Source of the DNA: UBA9926 sp023261215
GTDB lineage: Bacteria; Pseudomonadota; Gammaproteobacteria; Pseudomonadales; Azotimanducaceae
DNA: 64,000 nt
Reading direction: 5' to 3'
Assembly (NCBI GenBank): GCA_038136035.1
Contig: JAYPYV010000009.1
Span: forward strand, 18,163-82,162
Each line of letters begins with the position of its first letter. The first letter of the stretch is position 1. Under the pieces are notes generated by a model. The model ran no database searches, had not been told where the DNA came from, and saw nothing but the letters and a program-made list of their open reading frames with translations. This document shows, piece by piece, positions 53,793 to 62,627 of this stretch. The position numbers and the translations under genes are program-made.

Positions 53793-54816
53793 TTTTCCGC
53801 ACTCGCCCAGTGACTTGACGGCTGCCTGGCTATCGGACGTTCTGAAAATTTCCGTGGAAGATTTCAGCGTCGAGCCGCTGGGTGAAGGGGTCGGTATTTT
53901 GGGGCTTGTCACTCGAATCACGTTGACCGCAGATCAAGGCCCAAAGACACTGATTGGGAAATTTCAGTCTCCGGTGGAGGGCAATCGAGACATCGCTAAT
54001 CTTTACAACATGTACGAACGCGAATACGTTTTTTACACTGAGATCGCGCCAACGCTCAGCGTGCGCAGTCCTCAATGTCATTTCGCGGCCTACGACCCGA
54101 ACAGTCATGCCTTTTGTCTGCTTCTTGAGGATCTTAGAGACTATCGAGTTGGCGATCAGTTAAGCGGTTGTTCGGTCGATGAATGCGAGTCCATTGTTCG
54201 TGCGCTCGCAGCGCTCCATGCAGCCACCTGGATGACCGAAGATTTCAAACAAATAGGACGACACAATTCTGAGAATCAAGTGGCGGGAATGCAAGCGGGT
54301 CTTGCCGCTGGCTGGCCCAAGATCGAGGCAGAGTTCAGTGCCTTAGTGCCAGAAGGTTGTGCCGAGAAAATCCCCCAACTGGTTAATCAAATCCCTGCGC
54401 TCTTGGCGCAGATCACCCAAGATCCCATTTGCATTAGCCACGGGGACCTTAGACTGGACAACATTTTCTTTGCAGACGATCACGTCGCGCTGGTCGATTT
54501 CCAGGCTGTGTGTCGATCAGCGCCTGAACACGATTTAGCCTATTTCCTAACCCAAAGCCTCAGTCAGTCCATGCGGCAGAATCGAGATTGGCTGCGCATG
54601 TACCACCAAGAATTGGTTCGCCATGGTATTGATTACCCCTTCGACGCCTGTGAGCACCGATTTAAACAGTGCGCCTTGTACTTCCTCTGTTACGCCGTTG
54701 TCATTGCCAGCGCTCTGGATCTCGCCAATGAACGGGGTCAGCAGCTGGCAACCACCATCTTGACCAATAGCTTTACGGCACTGGTCGAGCTAGATGCGCT
54801 GGCCCTAATCGAATAA
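53785..54816 (+). CDS. Ecdysteroid kinase-like / aminoglycoside-phosphotransferase-fold kinase
   Basis: Small-molecule kinase of the APH/EcKL fold. The ATG at 53785 gives 343 aa; the upstream open frame lies inside the MFS gene. Key motifs are the catalytic loop ISHGDLRLDNIFF (H-G-D and the later N) and the metal-binding VDFQAV in place of the usual V-D-F/W-E. An N-lobe lysine is likely in KTLIGKFQ. Relatives phosphorylate steroids, choline or acyl-CoA-dehydrogenase-linked hydroxy acids; the substrate here is open. Coupled to the transporter. Confidence 0.85.
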   Translation: MTDFPHSPSDLTAAWLSDVLKISVEDFSVEPLGEGVGILGLVTRITLTADQGPKTLIGKFQSPVEGNRDIANLYNMYEREYVFYTEIAPTLSVRSPQCHFAAYDPNSHAFCLLLEDLRDYRVGDQLSGCSVDECESIVRALAALHAATWMTEDFKQIGRHNSENQVAGMQAGLAAGWPKIEAEFSALVPEGCAEKIPQLVNQIPALLAQITQDPICISHGDLRLDNIFFADDHVALVDFQAVCRSAPEHDLAYFLTQSLSQSMRQNRDWLRMYHQELVRHGIDYPFDACEHRFKQCALYFLCYAVVIASALDLANERGQQLATTILTNSFTALVELDALALIE

Positions 54817-54843
54817 CCTTCTACGTGTTTGGAAAGAGAAGTC

Positions 54844-54895
54844 GTTGCATAAAGCTTGAAGGAGAATTGGTTGCATGAAGCTTGAAGGAAAAGTT
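54844..54895. repeat. 26-bp imperfect tandem duplication across the SDR start
   Basis: GTTGCATAAAGCTTGAAGGA (54844) recurs as GTTGCATGAAGCTTGAAGGA (54870), with 22 of 26 positions matching over the whole unit. The second copy contains the SDR start ATG; in the first copy the matching triplet is ATA. The upstream copy supplies AAGGAG as a ribosome site for the real start. Confidence 0.85.
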
Positions 54896-55651
54896 GCTGC
54901 TGTGACAGGTGGCTCTGCGGGTATCGGGCGAGCCATCGCTGAGGCCTATTTAGAGGAAGGTGCGAGCGTCGCCATCATGGCCCGAAATGCTGAGAAGGCC
55001 GCATCGGTACTTGCAGACATCGACGCTGGGGATCGGTTGATCTTCATCCAAGGCGATGCAATGGATCAAGACGCTGTCGAAGGATTCGTTGATAAAACTG
55101 CTGAGCACTTTGGACGAGTCGATGTTCTGGTCAACAACGCTGGTGGCGCCGGCGACTTGCAACCCACCATCAATTTGTCTGATGAAGCATTTGATGAGTG
55201 CATGAAATGGAATGTCTACTCAACATTTTGGGGCACTCGCCGTGCGCTGAAGTATATGACGGAGAATCAATGGGGCCGGATCATTAATATCTCATCGATG
55301 GAAGGCAAACATGGTAAACCTGTGCTCACGGCCTACACGACGGCAAAGCACGCCATCAATGGCATGACCAAGTCGGTCGCTCGAGAGGTGGGCACACAAG
55401 GTATTACGGTCAATGCGATATGCCCAGGCCTTGTCATTACAGACATTGTGCGCGACAACGGCCCCAAGACCGCCGAAGCCATGGGCATGTCGTTTGATGA
55501 AATGGTCGCCCTTTTTTCCAAAGAGGCTGCCATCGAGAGACCAAACACCGTTGAAGAAGTCGCTGCCGTCGCCGTCCTTCTTGCTAGCGACTTAGGCGGC
55601 GGGATCACGGGCGCGCTCCTAAGCGTTGATGGCGGGACTGCCCAGTACTGA
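54875..55651 (+). CDS. Short-chain dehydrogenase/reductase
   Basis: NAD(P)-dependent oxidoreductase of the classical SDR family, 258 aa. The cofactor motif TGGSAGIG is at residues 11-18, NNAGG follows near 88, and the active-site Ser-Tyr-Lys is in ISSMEG and YTTAKH (Y-x-x-x-K, near residues 152-156). The C-terminal GGITGALLSVDGGT is typical. An acidic residue is absent after the second strand (IMARN), which tends to favour NADP. Last gene of the island before rpoD. Substrate unknown. Confidence 0.94.
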   Translation: MKLEGKVAAVTGGSAGIGRAIAEAYLEEGASVAIMARNAEKAASVLADIDAGDRLIFIQGDAMDQDAVEGFVDKTAEHFGRVDVLVNNAGGAGDLQPTINLSDEAFDECMKWNVYSTFWGTRRALKYMTENQWGRIINISSMEGKHGKPVLTAYTTAKHAINGMTKSVAREVGTQGITVNAICPGLVITDIVRDNGPKTAEAMGMSFDEMVALFSKEAAIERPNTVEEVAAVAVLLASDLGGGITGALLSVDGGTAQY

Positions 55652-55953
55652 TCCAGACGTTGCGGGGAACGCCAACAGCGCATCGACCTCCGAGCGGCTG
55701 TTCCGGGCAGCCGTTGACTGACTTGTGGTTCGGTTTTTCGGGGAATGACTCTCGGCAAGCACGGGCCCGCTAACGAATCGGGCAAGCCCTCGTGAGCCCG
55801 TAACCAATTGGACTCGTGTCAAGGCGGCTTCGTCAGTTGCCTTGAATTCGTTTCGCAATGCGGATTAGGGTCATATCAAAACCGCCAGGGGCACGGGATG
55901 TCTGCGTCGCGATGCTGCCAAAGGGTGTCATCCTGGGTAGGCCTCACGCGAAC
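55652..55953. other. Intergenic region, right edge of island
   Basis: About 300 bp between the SDR and the rpoD terminator. Several short inverted repeats occur, but I see no gene, integrase remnant or copy of the tRNA 3' end that would mark an attachment site. Confidence 0.4.
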
Positions 55954-55994
55954 AAAAAAACCCACCTGAACGGTAAAGTTCGGGTGGGTTTTTT
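55954..55994 (-). terminator. Bidirectional Rho-independent terminator at the end of rpoD
   Basis: The stem CCCACCTGAAC / GTTCGGGTGGG is flanked by seven A on the left and six T on the right, so it can act on both strands. It ends the rpsU-dnaG-rpoD unit from one side and any rightward transcription from the island from the other. Confidence 0.92.
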
Positions 55995-56014
55995 AACGTT
56001 CTGATGTGCCTGAA

Positions 56015-57823
56015 CTAATCCAGGAAACTTTTCAGATGATCCGAACGCGAGGGGTGGCGCAACTTTCGAAGCGCTTTAGCCTCAATCTGCCGGATTCGCT
56101 CACGGGTCACATCAAACTGCTTGCCCACTTCCTCGAGCGTGTGATCGGTGTTCATATCGATCCCGAAGCGCATTCTAAGCACTTTGGCTTCTCTCGCGGT
56201 CAACCCGGCGAGTATATTTCGGGTCGCATCTCTCAGCCCCTCTTCCGTGGCTGTCTCAAGTGGTGCACCCACAGAGGCGCCTTCACCGAGGTTTGAGTCA
56301 GAATCCAGGAAATCTCCCAGTGACGAGTCTTCGTCATCCCCGATAGGGGTTTCCATAGAGATGGGCTCTTTGGCTATCTTGAGTACGCGACGAACCTTTT
56401 CTTCCGGCATATCCATCCGCTCACCCAGCTCTTCTGGCGTGGGTTCACGGCCCATTTCCTGGAGCATCTGCCTTGAAATTCTCGAGAGCTTGTTAATGGT
56501 CTCGATCATATGGACCGGGATACGAATGGTCCTTGCCTGATCAGCAATCGAGCGCGTGATCGCCTGACGGATCCACCAGGTCGCGTAGGTGGAGAACTTA
56601 TAGCCGCGGCGATATTCAAACTTATCAACCGCTTTCATAAGACCGATATTGCCCTCTTGGATCAGATCCAAAAACTGAAGACCACGATTGGTGTACTTCT
56701 TGGCGATTGAAATCACCAAACGAAGATTCGCTTCGACCATGTCCTTCTTAGCCCGACGCGCTTTCGCTTCGCCGATAGACATCCTGCGATTCAAATCCCG
56801 TAACTCAACCACATCCATGCCAATCTCTTCCGAGATCTGCAAGATCCGCTTCTGAGCTCGGATGACTTCTTCTTCAACCACTTTCAATTTTGAATGGCCG
56901 GCTTTGATCTGTTTTGGCAACCATTTCAGGTTGCCTTCATTACCCGCAAAGCTCTGCAAGAAATCCTTTCGATCCATCTTCGATTGGCGAACGCACAAAG
57001 TCATCACTTGTCGTTCTAGCTTCCGAACCTCCTGATGAGGCTCTCTAACCGCATTGACGATAGACTCATACTGCTTGGGGATGAACTTGAAGAACTGAAA
57101 CGCTTGCCCCAGCCCTAACAATTCCTTTTGAACCTGCGCAGACCCCCGTCCATGCTTCTTTATGGCCCGCTCAGTCTTCTCGTACTGCTTTTTCAGGATT
57201 TGAAACCGCTCGGCCGCGAGCTCAGCGTCAGGACCCGTATCCGTTTGTTCTTCATCCTCATCTTTGGTCTCGCCCGGAACCACCTGCGCAGCAGGTTCTA
57301 CGTGCTCGGCGGGGTCCAAAAACCCAATCAGCAAATCTTCCAGTTTGTTTTCTTCGAGTTGCGTGTCTTCGTACGCCGCAAGAATTCTGGGGACGACGCC
57401 AGGCATGCTCGCAGCCGTATCCAACACGTCTCGAATGCCTTCCTCAATGCGCTTGGCGATTTCGATCTCGCCCTCACGGGTCAAAAGATCGACCGTTCCC
57501 ATTTCACGCATGTACATCCGAACCGGATCTGTGGTGCGACCCGTCTCGTTCTCGACGGCCACCAGTACGGCGGCGGCTTCCTCAGCCGCCAACTCATCCG
57601 TTGAATCGCCCTCTGCCATCAAATCGTCGGACTCTGGCGCATTCTCGTAAACGAGAATACCCATGTCGTTGATCATGCCGATAATGTCTTCGATTTGCTC
57701 TGGGTCAGAAATATCATCCGGAAGATGATCGTTCACCTCTGAATAAGTGAGGTACCCTTGCTCGCGCCCCAGCGCGATTAGTTTTTTTAAACGAGATTGT
57801 CGTTGTGCGAGTCCGCTGGCCAT
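56015..57823 (-). CDS. rpoD: RNA polymerase primary sigma factor RpoD (sigma-70)
   Basis: Housekeeping sigma factor. The 602-aa protein has region 1.1 (residues 1-80, with LGREQGYLTYSEVNDHLP), region 1.2 (TDPVRMYMREMGTVDLLTREGE), the non-conserved region with an acidic stretch near 190-205, region 2 (NLRLVISIAKKYTNRGLQFLDLIQEGN cut here to key words DLIQEGN and YKFSTYATWWIRQAI), region 3, and region 4.2 (VTRERIRQIEAKALRKLR). Typical length for the gamma group. Downstream of dnaG as in the classical macromolecular synthesis operon. Confidence 0.98.
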   Translation of the reverse strand: MASGLAQRQSRLKKLIALGREQGYLTYSEVNDHLPDDISDPEQIEDIIGMINDMGILVYENAPESDDLMAEGDSTDELAAEEAAAVLVAVENETGRTTDPVRMYMREMGTVDLLTREGEIEIAKRIEEGIRDVLDTAASMPGVVPRILAAYEDTQLEENKLEDLLIGFLDPAEHVEPAAQVVPGETKDEDEEQTDTGPDAELAAERFQILKKQYEKTERAIKKHGRGSAQVQKELLGLGQAFQFFKFIPKQYESIVNAVREPHQEVRKLERQVMTLCVRQSKMDRKDFLQSFAGNEGNLKWLPKQIKAGHSKLKVVEEEVIRAQKRILQISEEIGMDVVELRDLNRRMSIGEAKARRAKKDMVEANLRLVISIAKKYTNRGLQFLDLIQEGNIGLMKAVDKFEYRRGYKFSTYATWWIRQAITRSIADQARTIRIPVHMIETINKLSRISRQMLQEMGREPTPEELGERMDMPEEKVRRVLKIAKEPISMETPIGDDEDSSLGDFLDSDSNLGEGASVGAPLETATEEGLRDATRNILAGLTAREAKVLRMRFGIDMNTDHTLEEVGKQFDVTRERIRQIEAKALRKLRHPSRSDHLKSFLD

Positions 57824-57967
57824 AACTCCCCTCTAGCTATGAAAAAGCCCTCCGAAAAGGACCGCTAAGTATAGAAGTCAGAACTGGTTTTTCCTAGCGA
57901 AATCATCGTTTTGCTAGCGGAATGCACGTAGATTCACCACCCTGATGAGCTTTCATTCATCTAGCTG

Positions 57968-59779
57968 CTATTGATCAGCCTTTTGCTGCCCATAGAACTG
58001 GCGCAGGCGTTGCCGTTCTTCCTCACTCAACGACGACGGCGCTCTGTGGATGAGCTCCGCCATCTCCGCCTGCCGCCTTCTATGATCGGCGCGACTCGCT
58101 CGATGTCGCAGGCGCTCGACAAATTCGGACTTAAGGAAGGAAACATCGAGCACAGGGGTGTAATCGAACGCCAGTTTTAAGCTTTTCGCCAAAGGAGAAC
58201 TTGCAAAATGACCAATTAACTGGCCCGGCGTTTTAAGGCCCTCGGCTCTAATGTTCTCGCACACAAGGCGAAGCACGCCATCAGCCCCCTCTTGACCGAG
58301 ACCCAGAATCACATCCGCGTCCAAGTCTTCTGCCAGCTCAGGATGCAGCACCAGCAGCGCGAGGTCAGTGTCCACGGTGGCTCGCTGATCATCGCCCCGT
58401 CCCGGCCGAGGCTCTACTTCCGCAGAAGACCGAGTCTCGACAGACTGATCTACCGGCCGAACGGCTTGAGCAACCGGTAAGGTCTCTGCAATTTGATCCA
58501 AGCGCTGTTGCGCGACACCGGTTTTCGCGGTGACTTCATCGAGCATCAGTTGCTTAAAGGCCCCGGCCGGCATAGTCGAAATCCACTTTACGGCTTCCTT
58601 CGCCAATGCGGCCTTACCTGCAATGCTGGCGAGATCATGCCCCGCAGATTTTAAGTCGCCTGACAGTTTCTCAAAGAGCCAGGCGGAGACATCTAAGCCC
58701 GCTTTGACCCGATCCAAAAACCCCTCTTTGCCTTCTCGACGCACCACAGAGTCAGGATCATCCCCCTCGGGAAGGAACATAAACGTTGCGCGTCGCCCAT
58801 CTTCCAGGTGCGGCAACAAGAGCAGCAACGCTTTGCCTGCAGCAGCCTGACCTGCTCGATCGCCGTCAAAACAGAACACAAGATCAGACACCTGCCTAAA
58901 CAGTCGGCCCAAATGTTCATCTGTTGTCGCGGTGCCAAGCGTTGCGACCGCAAAAGTGACGCCGAATTGCGCCAACGCGACGACGTCGAGATAGCCCTCA
59001 ACAATGATTAACCTGGACAGCCGATTGGTTGCACGTCGCGCTTCATAAAGACCATACAGTTCGCGCCCTTTATGAAAAACAGGCGTCTCGGGCGAATTCA
59101 AATACTTCGGTTTCGCATCGCCCAGGACTCGACCACCAAAAGCAATGGTTCGGCCTCGAAGGTCCCTTATCGGAAACATAATCCGGTCTCGAAAGCGATC
59201 GTAATGACCCGTTTCATCTTCCTTTTGAACGAGCAATCCCGCCTCTAGGAGGAGCGACCGAGTCTCGGGCTCGTCATCGACCAACAGGTGATTCCAGCCG
59301 GGGGGCGCATAGCCCAGTTCGTAGCGAGCCGCAATCTCACCCGTCAACCCTCGCCCCTTTAAATAGGCGACAGCTCTTTCTTTGTCAGGATGGCTTCTGA
59401 GCTGATGCTTATAAAACGATTTGGCCGCCTCCAGTTGATCGTAGATCAGCTGTCGTCGGCGCTTGCGGCTCGCATCCTCACCGCCTTCTGATTGGGGAAC
59501 TTCGAGCCCCAGCCGTTGAGCCAAGCGCTCCACGGCTTCTGGAAAGCTCAACCTCTCAAATTCCATTAGAAACTTGAGCGCTGAGCCCGACGCATGACAA
59601 CCAAAACAATAGTAAAACTGCTTGTCTTGACTGACTGAAAAGCTTGGGGATTTCTCTTGATGAAACGGGCAGAGACCGGAAAAGTTAGCGCCACTTTTCT
59701 TCAACACCACATGAGGCTCTATGACATCAACGATGTCCGTTCGAGCAATGACGTCTTCGATAAAAGCGGGCGGTATCAT
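57968..59779 (-). CDS. dnaG: DNA primase DnaG
   Basis: Synthesises RNA primers at the replication fork. The 603-aa protein has the N-terminal CHC2 zinc-binding domain with C37, H40, C58 and C61 (LCPFHQEKSPSFSVS ... YYCFGCHASG), the TOPRIM polymerase core (VEGYLDVVALAQFG and FCFDGDRAGQAA) and a helical DnaB-interacting C-terminal domain ending EERQRLRQFYGQQKADQ. Normal length. Between yqeY and rpoD on the minus strand. Confidence 0.97.
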   Translation of the reverse strand: MIPPAFIEDVIARTDIVDVIEPHVVLKKSGANFSGLCPFHQEKSPSFSVSQDKQFYYCFGCHASGSALKFLMEFERLSFPEAVERLAQRLGLEVPQSEGGEDASRKRRRQLIYDQLEAAKSFYKHQLRSHPDKERAVAYLKGRGLTGEIAARYELGYAPPGWNHLLVDDEPETRSLLLEAGLLVQKEDETGHYDRFRDRIMFPIRDLRGRTIAFGGRVLGDAKPKYLNSPETPVFHKGRELYGLYEARRATNRLSRLIIVEGYLDVVALAQFGVTFAVATLGTATTDEHLGRLFRQVSDLVFCFDGDRAGQAAAGKALLLLLPHLEDGRRATFMFLPEGDDPDSVVRREGKEGFLDRVKAGLDVSAWLFEKLSGDLKSAGHDLASIAGKAALAKEAVKWISTMPAGAFKQLMLDEVTAKTGVAQQRLDQIAETLPVAQAVRPVDQSVETRSSAEVEPRPGRGDDQRATVDTDLALLVLHPELAEDLDADVILGLGQEGADGVLRLVCENIRAEGLKTPGQLIGHFASSPLAKSLKLAFDYTPVLDVSFLKSEFVERLRHRASRADHRRRQAEMAELIHRAPSSLSEEERQRLRQFYGQQKADQ

Positions 59780-59840
59780 GAGTGTGAGCGTGCTAACCGG
59801 AGCCAGTTAGCATGGCACCCTCACAAAGGATCGGCAAGAT

Positions 59841-60284
59841 TCAGGCTGACAGTCTCGCCTTCACGAGTGCGCCTACTGGCCCCATGTCCGCGCGTCCAGC
59901 CAACTGCGCCTTAAGCGCACCCATGACTTGCCCCATCTTAGAGATATGGTCAGCACCCATCTCTGTCATCACCTGCTCGACCAACGCCTCAACTTCCTCT
60001 GCAGACAGAGGCTCGGGGAGATAGCTTTGGATCAATGCCATTTCAAACGCTTCCTGGGCCGCCAATTCCTCTCTTCCAGCAGCCAAATATTGGCCGTGGG
60101 AATCCTTCCTTTGCTTCATCATCTTCTCGAGGATTGCAATCGCCGCAGCGTCGTCGACCGGTCGTCGCTCGTCGACTTCTTTTCGCTTTATTTCGGCAGT
60201 CACCAGGCGCAATGCGTTAACCCGCTGTTTATCGCGGGCCTTCATTGCTGACTTCACATCTTCTAGTACTTGTTCTTTGATCAT
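59841..60284 (-). CDS. yqeY: GatB/YqeY domain-containing protein
   Basis: Small protein sharing the tail domain of GatB; function unresolved, possibly tRNA-related. I start at ATG 60284 (MIKEQVLEDVKSAMKARDK) with AGGGTG about 8 nt upstream; a GTG at 60293 would add three residues. 147 aa. It has LRLVTAEIKRKEVDERR, QRKDSHGQYLAAGR and the C-terminal KMGQVMGALKAQLAGRADMG block. Placement between rpsU and dnaG is the common arrangement. Confidence 0.94.
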   Translation of the reverse strand: MIKEQVLEDVKSAMKARDKQRVNALRLVTAEIKRKEVDERRPVDDAAAIAILEKMMKQRKDSHGQYLAAGREELAAQEAFEMALIQSYLPEPLSAEEVEALVEQVMTEMGADHISKMGQVMGALKAQLAGRADMGPVGALVKARLSA

Positions 60285-60472
60285 CGGATACACCCTGTCA
60301 TCCAGATGGTGAGGATCTTGAGGTTTGGTCTAGTTCACACTGGATCGAGGCGGCCCGCCGACCAAGGGGCTCCCTGACGCATACACAGACCGTTCGTTTT
60401 AAGTCGTCACTGAGTGAGGTCGAAATACTTTTCAACCTAAAAATAGAGGTCGTTTGGGATAGAGAGACGGAT

Positions 60473-60493
60473 GCCCAGGTGAGTCACCCGGGC
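60473..60493 (-). terminator. Hairpin after rpsU (possible attenuator/terminator)
   Basis: GCCCGGGTG-ACT-CACCTGGGC is a strong stem just after the rpsU stop, without a following T-tract. In E. coli a terminator between rpsU and dnaG reduces read-through in this operon; this could be its equivalent. Confidence 0.4.
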
Positions 60494-60502
60494 AAAACAG
60501 AA

Positions 60503-60718
60503 TCAGTACAACCGCTCGAGCTTTTTGCTCTCGCGTTGAAGCTTCTTGGCATATCGCTTCACAGCTGCGGCTGCTTTACGCTTCCGGATAGAAGTCGGCT
60601 TCTCGTAAAACTCCCGCTTTCTCACCTCGGCGAGCACACCCGCTTTCTCGCAGGATCTTTTGAACCGGCGCAAAGCAACATCAAAAGGCTCGTTTTCTTT
60701 TACTCGAACATTCGGCAT
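60503..60718 (-). CDS. rpsU: 30S ribosomal protein S21
   Basis: Small basic ribosomal protein near the anti-Shine-Dalgarno region. The 71-aa product is full length: MPNVRVKENEPFDVALRRFK, then RKREFYEKPTSIRKRKAAAA and a basic tail. Start and length match E. coli S21 (71 aa). First gene of the rpsU-yqeY-dnaG-rpoD strand, divergent from tsaD. Confidence 0.98.
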   Translation of the reverse strand: MPNVRVKENEPFDVALRRFKRSCEKAGVLAEVRKREFYEKPTSIRKRKAAAAVKRYAKKLQRESKKLERLY

Positions 60719-60904
60719 GTTTGATTACACAATTTTTCGGAGGCGCGATTCTAATCAGAAACCTCCTAAAAATCAAAAGTATTATCCCACCTCCTAACGC
60801 CGGGCAGGTTCGAAGTAAATCAGTCAATCGATAGTAAAAGACGGCACCATAATCATGGCCTCATGGCACAAACGTGTGTCTCAGATCATGCTTTTTAAAC
60901 CCCA

Positions 60905-60913
60905 TGGTATGAT
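60905..60913 (+). promoter_or_regulatory. Extended -10 promoter candidate for tsaD
   Basis: TGGTATGAT (TGn plus TATGAT) lies about 75 bp before the tsaD ATG in the 269-bp rpsU/tsaD divergent region. No good -35 is present, consistent with an extended -10 class. Confidence 0.45.
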
Positions 60914-60987
60914 TCCTGTCACTGGACTCAGCGCGCAACATTGCCGCTCAATGTCCCTCAACTTCACTTGCGAGCGCGCTCCCACTG

Positions 60988-62013
60988 ATGCGAATTCTGG
61001 GCATAGAAACATCATGCGATGAGACAGGCATCGCTATTTATGATGACCAACAAGGGTTGCTTGGACATTCGCTACACAGTCAGATCGATATCCACGCAGC
61101 GTTTGGCGGCGTCGTACCCGAGCTCGCATCGCGAGATCACATCCGCCGATGTTTACCTATGATAGATGAACTGATGGCGCAGACGCAGACAAGGCCCAAA
61201 GATCTTGACGCCATCGCGTTCACCGAGGGGCCTGGACTGATCGGCGCTTTGCTTGTCGGCGCGAGCATCGCCCGAGCGCTCGGTTACGCCTGGGACATTC
61301 CAAGTATTGGCATTCACCACATGGAGGGTCACTTGTTGGCGTCGGAGCTTACAGACTCACCCCCTCCCTATCCCCTGGTCGCGCTGCTCGTGTCAGGAGG
61401 TCATACGCAGCTGATGGCTAGCACGAGCCCCGGTCATTACGAACTCCTCGGAGAATCGGTCGACGACGCCGCCGGTGAGGCCTTTGATAAGGCCGCTAAA
61501 ATGTTGGGGCTTGGCTATCCTGGTGGTCCTGAGATCGCGAAGTTAGCGCTCTTGGGAAATACAGGAAGATTCGACTTCCCAAGACCCATGACCAAGAAAC
61601 CCGGTCTTGATTTCAGTTTTAGTGGGTTGAAAACCCACACGCTGGTCACTTTACAATCGCTGGGCACCGTTACAGATCAAGACAAAGCAGATATCGCTAG
61701 AGCTTTCCAGGATGCGGTGGTCGAGACCATCGTCATCAAATGCGAACGCGCGATTCTACAAACCGGATTCAGCGAGCTCGTCATGGCCGGCGGCGTGAGC
61801 GCAAACCTTGAGCTGCGAGCGGCGTTAGCGAAATTGGGTCAAAAACACCACATCACAATTCACTACCCTGACCTGAAATTCTGTACCGATAACGGCGCGA
61901 TGATCGCCGTCGCCGGGCTTATGCGTCAGTCCCTTTGGGATAAGCAAAATTGGCGCATCGATGCGCGCGCCCGATGGCCAATGATCGAACTCGAACCGAT
62001 CCGGAGCCCATAG
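60988..62013 (+). CDS. tsaD: tRNA N6-adenosine threonylcarbamoyltransferase TsaD
   Basis: Transfers threonylcarbamoyl to A37 of ANN-decoding tRNAs, with TsaB, TsaC and TsaE. The 341-aa protein opens MRILGIETSCDETGIAIYD and has the iron-ligand pair H111/H115 in IHHMEGHLLAS and the ASKHA motifs LLVSGGHTQL and GGVSANLELRAAL. Length is normal. Divergent from rpsU, the classic position; followed after 2 bp by folB. Confidence 0.98.
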   Translation: MRILGIETSCDETGIAIYDDQQGLLGHSLHSQIDIHAAFGGVVPELASRDHIRRCLPMIDELMAQTQTRPKDLDAIAFTEGPGLIGALLVGASIARALGYAWDIPSIGIHHMEGHLLASELTDSPPPYPLVALLVSGGHTQLMASTSPGHYELLGESVDDAAGEAFDKAAKMLGLGYPGGPEIAKLALLGNTGRFDFPRPMTKKPGLDFSFSGLKTHTLVTLQSLGTVTDQDKADIARAFQDAVVETIVIKCERAILQTGFSELVMAGGVSANLELRAALAKLGQKHHITIHYPDLKFCTDNGAMIAVAGLMRQSLWDKQNWRIDARARWPMIELEPIRSP

Positions 62014-62015
62014 CG

Positions 62016-62408
62016 GTGCGCATCCGGATTGAGGATCTGCGTGTCGACACGGTGGTGGGGGCTTACGCCTTGGAACGGCACATCGAGCAAACGCTCTGGC
62101 TCTCAATCGAGTTTGAGTATGACGCCTCAGAGACGGTCGACTCGGATCACTTCGAGTTGGCAATCGACTATGACGCTCTGTCAGGGGCGCTCACCGCATT
62201 TATCCAGCAAGGTCGATTTCATTTGATCGAGACCGCAGCAAACGCCAGTTGCAAATACCTGCTTTCACACTATCCCATGGCGTGGGTAGAGGTCACCGTC
62301 AGCAAGCCCAGTGCACTTGAGCGTGCCGGGACAGTGAAAGCAATCGAACGACTCAGCAGGCAGGGCGATTCTGTGTCATCAACGTTAGCAGCCCCGCGGT
62401 CTGATTGA
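62016..62408 (+). CDS. folB: Dihydroneopterin aldolase FolB
   Basis: Folate-pathway enzyme cleaving 7,8-dihydroneopterin to 6-hydroxymethyl-dihydropterin and glycolaldehyde. I take the GTG at 62016, 2 bp after tsaD, giving 130 aa starting VRIRIEDLRVDTVVGAYALER; the longer frame from 61950 is inside tsaD. Active-site residues are E20 (GAYALERH), E72 (LIETAANA) and K97 (TVSKPSAL). plsY, usually between tsaD and folB in Pseudomonas, is absent. The following 200 bp show nothing to support. Confidence 0.92.
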   Translation: MRIRIEDLRVDTVVGAYALERHIEQTLWLSIEFEYDASETVDSDHFELAIDYDALSGALTAFIQQGRFHLIETAANASCKYLLSHYPMAWVEVTVSKPSALERAGTVKAIERLSRQGDSVSSTLAAPRSD

Positions 62409-62618
62409 CGGCCCATCAGAGCCCTCATAACCGCATCGCGCTAAGCTCCTCGCCTTACACAAAACGCGTCAACCAGCAAAAGCCTGATCCAAATGTTCCA
62501 TGCGCTCAATCCAGCCACTGCGTTGATCGATGACTTCAATTGTTGGGCCAGAAGCGGGCCTGGTCTTCGCGAACGACCCCGGTCTGGCAGAGGGCTGTGC
62601 TCAAGCGCATGGCTCGAC

Positions 62619-62624
62619 TATAAT
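62619..62624 (+). promoter_or_regulatory. -10 box upstream of the cyclic-nucleotide-domain gene
   Basis: TATAAT lies 39 bp before the ATG if the two repeated flanks of the gap are merged. No clear -35 is visible. Confidence 0.35.
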
Positions 62625-62627
62625 CGC

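Noticed and set aside
45562..56014. Integrative element using the tRNA as attachment site
   Set aside because: No integrase, no repeat of the tRNA 3' end near the right border, and no mobile-element genes were found.
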